Shown here one piece after another: positions 59,640 through 64,000 of a stretch of DNA of 64,000 nt. A model generated the notes under the pieces. It did no database searches. It had not been told where the DNA came from and saw nothing but the letters and a program-made list of their open reading frames with translations. The position numbers and the translations under genes are program-made. The DNA comes from Anarhynchus alexandrinus (taxonomy: Eukaryota > Chordata > Aves > Charadriiformes > Charadriidae). The DNA is taken from positions 1,174,535-1,238,534 of the forward strand of contig VUYV01000227.1 of the NCBI GenBank assembly GCA_008711295.1. Direction: 5' to 3'. Position 1 is the stretch's first letter, and each line of letters starts with the position of its first letter.

Positions 59640-60390
59640 AAGCTACTGGGTTGGAAAGAACTTACTGGAATACCTCAAGGACCAGTGTGGAAATAACCTA
59701 ATTTAATATTTGTAATCATGGTATGACCTAAAGTAGTTCATTAGTCATATTTGCAAATGATGCAAAGTGGGAAAGGATCATCAGTACAGAGAATTTGGAA
59801 CATTGTGCAAGACGAACTGAATTGTAAAGCCTGGAAAAGGAGAAATGGGATGAAATTTAGCAGTATAAATAACAAAGTTCTGCTTTCAGATAGAAAATGA
59901 GGTAGGCAACACAACACTGAGGGAGAACCCTGAAATATTGAATATGGTGCAGTATTCTGATTACTCTGGTTTAGAAACAGTTAATTCAAACTGGAATAAA
60001 GACAGGAAGAGACTAATAGGACAGATAGGGGAGAAAAGAAATTTTATGAAATGGAACAAAGAGCCATAAAATAGAAGCTTCTGAGAGGACACGAAGCTTT
60101 GCTGTATGCGTAAATGTGTCAGGGGAATAAACACCAGGGATGTAAAATAACTATTTCCCTTAAAGGCCAAGAACAAGATTTGGCACAGGAAGAAGATGGA
60201 TATAAAGAGTCTGAATGAATTTAGGATGGAAATTAGAAGAAAGCTTCAGCCTATCAAGGGAACAAAATTCTGGGACAGCTTTCCAATAGTACAAGAGGAG
60301 AGAAGCAAACCTAATCAATTTTACAAAAGATTTCACAATGTGGATAATCAGTTTATGACTATAAGATGTGATCACCTGACATGACACAGG
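59640..60390 (+). mobile_element. Ancient, highly decayed CR1-type LINE (ORF2)
   Basis: No continuous frame is left, but three ORF2 landmarks stand in order on the plus strand. GIPQGPV (about 59680) equals the GVPQGSV motif. FANDAK (about 59750) equals FADDTK with the first catalytic Asp changed to Asn. WKRRNGMKFSSINNKVL (about 59830) equals the W-A-K-x-N-G-M-x-F-N-x-x-K-C-x-V-L segment. At 60225-60345 an open piece, FRMEIRRKLQPIKG then KFWDSFPIVQEERSK, aligns without gaps to the FRLxIRKKFF and WNRLPREV blocks of younger copies. Divergence is far greater than in the other CR1 copies, so the insertion is old. It may belong to an L3-like CR1 lineage. Confidence 0.75.
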
Positions 60391-62932
60391 ACCGGACTTG
60401 TAGTCCTATTGCCTGCATTGCTGATTGCAGGAGTTCTCATGTTTGTAGCAGCATCAGATTTACTATAATTCCATAGCTATTCTTTAGTAACTACAGATAT
60501 TAAAAAAAAGAAGGGGTAAAATAATTATTTTTATAGTTTCTCACAGAAAGTAGTCTGTATACCTATGTAACCACAGGTGTTAAAAATGTCACATTATTTC
60601 ACATAAATATTTTTAAAGTAGAAAATCACTAGACTACTGAAAAACTACATATGAAAGAGTACAGCTTCAAACAATGTATAGCATTAAATTTGTAGGACTC
60701 CTATGGTTTAAGGGATTCATATTCAGCTAACTCTTACTCCAGTCTCCTCTCAGCTATCTCCAAAATAACTCAGTTTAAAAATTCCTAAAGAATAAAATGA
60801 ACAACAAAATCTGCTGCAAGGACTGAACTATAGTTAACAAATTTTCATTCTTTTTTTCCTGGAGAATTAGACTTCCACTGAACCCAGTGCAAACTTCTCA
60901 TTCACTGAGTTTGTCTTTTCCTATATATTGAGTTTATAGGACTGACCCTAAAAGCAAATACTAAGAAATATGAAGTAAATGCATCAGTTTTTTATCAAAG
61001 CTAGTAAGGGCTAGAGCTCCACCATACAGAAAGCACATCCTGACAGATGTCTCAAAACAGAAAAATGACCATAATAGATATTGAACAAAGGATTTAGAAT
61101 AAGCTACTGAAAATCACCAAAGTTAAATACCGAAATCCCACTGCTATTACATCTCAGCTGAGCTGTTCTTCTCAGATACCCTAGACAGATACCTTAGATA
61201 TTGATATTACTTCTTGCGAGGTGGGTGCTGTTTCTGAAGAAAGAGCACTGTCAGATGTGTCAACAGCGAATGGAACCAGACGTGTGGTACAGGGTGTCCC
61301 CAGAAATCAAGGAGTCACAATTCACCAGTTACTACACAGGGAGTAAGACTCAGTCCCAACTCCAATAATTTATCCTCTTTCAAAAAGGCAGCTATGAGCT
61401 GTCATCAGCCAGTTCTGGTGTTGGGAAAGGGGTGAGTTTGGCTTTCCTCTTGGCTCTGGTGGTCATTTTTACCCCTGTATTTACCTCTTCCTTCATGACA
61501 CCACAAACACTCAGGTCATTCTCTAGTAAAACAGGCTCTTGAACCAACCTGGACTAAAATTAGCCAGATCTGAGTGTGTTTGTGTGTGTGTGTGTTTAAC
61601 TGGGATCAGTTCCCCAGAACACTATACTATCTAATTATTCAAGTGTTTGCCAACTTCTGGCAAATAAAATTGCTTGTGGAGTCACTGAGCTAGATTATAT
61701 TTGCAATTCTGTTGTCCAATTTCTTTCAGAAGCGGTTAATTTACCAAAAATAATTTCAGATTAATATAGGTTGCTTTACACTGTATCTAACCAACTCTAT
61801 TTATTTAGCACAAAACCCTTCTTGAAAAGTGCCTGAAAATCAGAATGTCATTATATTTGGAAATGAACTGCCAACTGCTCTAACCCAATGCTTTCAGTTC
61901 TGAGTCTCAAGAGCTTGCAGCATTTGAGGTTGAGATATGGTGTCAACGTGGTCAACAATGAATAAATAAATGAAGAAAAATGGTATTTTAATGTTATGGC
62001 ATGATGAGACCTACTGAGAGTGACCAGCCAGGACCTTGTTAAAGTTGTACTGAGCTCGATCAATGAAATCAAATGTTTTATCAGCAAACTCTGCAATGTG
62101 GTTGGTGGGCAAGCGCAACTGGACCGACTGTATGTCAGCTATTTTTCAAAATGACAGAAATAGTAATGGATCATGTGGAATGCTATTATTTAGTGCTAAT
62201 GAATGATTGTTTGGTGATGGAAGAAAAATCAATTATGACAGCTGTGAGAGATGCTGCCCCCGTTCCATTATTCCAAAAATAAATAGCAAAGCTGCCTGCT
62301 AAGGTAGGAAATAAGTGAGTGTTCCCTGTGAGAGGCAAAAGTTACAGGCAAAGAAACAACTGGAACTTGTGTTTACTGCACGTAAACGATGGCAGGGCCC
62401 CAAGGTAGAAGCAGAAACCCTTGAACTGATAAAAAAACCCACAGCTTTTTCCTATTTATATTGCAAAAAATCAACGTGCTTTCTCTCTCCAGACAGTTGG
62501 TCAACATTTCCTTGAGGATCACATTTTGTTTTTTTGGGAAACCTTCATGCCTGATCCAAGACAAACAGTGGTTGAGAGGAGCTGATGGGTGAGACACCAT
62601 TATATTTGGACTGCTAAGAATTTAAGGAACAACAAGGGTTTAAAAGACAACAAGGACCATCATTTGAAATAAAAAAGTAGTTCCATTAAAAAACTAGCAG
62701 AAAGACACACATTGGCCAGCTTAGACAGAGCCCAAATAGGACTGTTCTCACTCTGAGACTAGATAATATGTTGCTCGGGGCAGGAACTCTGTGCAACTAA
62801 ACCAACATAAAGAAAAATGAGAAATACAGTTTCAGCAAAGACAGTACACAGTGTTGCTCCCTTCTAAAAAGGCTACAGTTAATGCAAACTATTTAAGACT
62901 TTTGGGGATTTTTATGTTTAGCAATATGCTTA
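60391..62932. other. Unannotated AT-rich non-coding stretch
   Basis: Holds a (TG)n microsatellite at 61574-61597. No gene or interspersed repeat recognised. Confidence 0.55.
61574..61597 (+). repeat. (TG)n microsatellite
   Basis: About eleven TG units with one T insertion. Confidence 0.85.
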
Positions 62933-63105
62933 CAGAGAGAGAGAGATACAGATACAGATGATATAGATTAGATATAGATATAGATATAGATTAGATATAG
63001 ATATACATAGATATGGATTAAATACAGATTAGATATAGATATAGACAGATATAGATAGATAGATAGATAGATAGATATAGATGTAGACACAGATATATAG
63101 ATACC
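62933..63105 (+). repeat. (GATA)n / (ATAGAT)n microsatellite
   Basis: Starts with (GA)n, then GATACA units, a long interrupted array of ATATAG/ATAGAT hexamers, a pure (GATA)n core (about 63048-63078) and degenerate GATA units to 63105. Confidence 0.92.
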
Positions 63106-64000
63106 ATGCAACACCAGCCGTGCATGAACTTGTTTGAAGAGCAGAACATACACCTATGGTCAGAACCTCGTCAGACTGATCTAGCATCCACTGATTCAGC
63201 TGAAACCTTCCTCTTCATATCAACACACTTTGTCGAGGGTCTGAACATATTGTGCAGACACGAGAAACCAAATTGCAGCAGAAGTCTCATCTTTAGGATA
63301 CCTAACCTGACAGGTGTCCACTGGTAAATAGTGAAGAAATAGGACAGGGAAGAGAGAATATGCTAAAAATAATAAGTTTATAAAATTTCATGAAACGAAG
63401 CAAGTTTAATTTGCGAATTCATTACTCTAGTGACAAGCTGCTAAAACATCAGTTGCACTAATGTGTCACAAAACTAGACACAAATTGAAGGAGACTAAAC
63501 TTTCCATTATCTGAAACTCCCTTGGTAATGGAACGTGATTATTAAAGACAGTTGCTAATATGCCTTACTATGAATTTATCTGGGAACTAATACCTTTGAT
63601 TACCAATTGAAATTAGTGTTTCAGTTATTTTAGCTCAATTTTGTATGACAGCACAGCCAAAGGGAGGTTTGCCACCAAAGTCAAGGGCAGCAGTTGAAGG
63701 ATATTAGTTTAGCTATGGGACATTTTAAGGGAGCAATTACAAACTTTAATAAACATATTATATAAGTTAATGCTGGGAAAGGAACTCTGGAAGGATGTAA
63801 AAACTCATGGTGCAGTTATCACAGCAATATCTTCACAAAAAGATGAAACGCTGCCAGGGAACTGACTATCCAACATCTGCCAAATCTGGAAGTACCCATG
63901 TCTTTCCGGGAAACCAGTCTTGTTGGCGAGTGACACATTATTTGGAGGGGAAGACAGGTGTAATCTAGGCTTGTCATTCTTAGGCACAGCAGGAGGTGAT
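63106..64000. other. Unannotated AT-rich non-coding stretch
   Basis: No gene or repeat recognised to the end of the window. Confidence 0.55.

Noticed and set aside
62933..63105. Regular spacing first considered as a CRISPR-like array
   Set aside because: It is a simple GATA/ATAGAT microsatellite without unique spacers, and the genome is a vertebrate one.

Overview
The window is vertebrate nuclear DNA, almost certainly from a bird. The main evidence is a set of chicken-repeat-1 (CR1) LINE retrotransposons: about a dozen copies, in both orientations, in at least two main 3'-tail classes. Their coding remnants show the CR1 ORF2 endonuclease, reverse transcriptase and C-terminal segments and one piece of the CR1 ORF1 esterase. 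A few very old MIR/CORE-SINE-like relics are also present. The rest is AT-rich, CpG-poor and gene-poor. I found no protein-coding gene, rRNA, tRNA or CRISPR array that the sequence supports. The window is best read as intergenic desert or the inside of a very large intron.

Layout. Bases 1-9.9 kb hold old relics (a CR1 3' remnant near 0.25-0.42 kb, a SINE core near 5.5-5.7 kb), a G-quadruplex motif, a CpG-dense hairpin (5.26 kb) and two abutting perfect hairpins (8.86-8.91 kb). Bases 9.9-25 kb hold CR1 copies at 9.94, 10.88-11.34, 13.7-14.85 (the longest reverse-transcriptase remnant), 17.33, 19.91 and 24.7 kb. Among them lie a promoter-like motif pair at 18.28 kb and an exon-like segment at 23.52-23.73 kb. 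Bases 27.0-29.6 kb hold a minus-strand CR1 that keeps ORF1, the ORF2 endonuclease and the start of the reverse transcriptase but has lost its 3' half. Bases 34.6-52.5 kb hold CR1 copies at 34.6, 36.1, 37.7-38.4, 42.5, 46.1-47.0 and 52.1-52.5 kb. Bases 52.5-64 kb are mostly unique AT-rich sequence, with an ancient CR1 at 59.64-60.39 kb and a GATA/ATAGAT microsatellite at 62.93-63.1 kb.

Assembly quality matters here. Two single-N joins (28041 and 32625) are each flanked by near-identical direct repeats, as expected from unmerged contig overlaps. Two N runs (46223-46607 and 57980-58038) interrupt a CR1 and a polypyrimidine tract. Apparent tandem duplications at these places should not be read as biology.

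No genes work together here. The coding remnants belong to retrotransposons, nearly all broken by 5' truncation, stop codons, frameshifts or loss of catalytic residues. I did not find a convincing new system. The best leads are the CpG-dense hairpin, the paired hairpins, the exon-like segment with a signal-peptide-like start, and the CR1 whose roughly 600-nt internal deletion kept the reading frame. No sequence search was run: repeat family calls rest on recognised motifs and on comparison between copies in the window.
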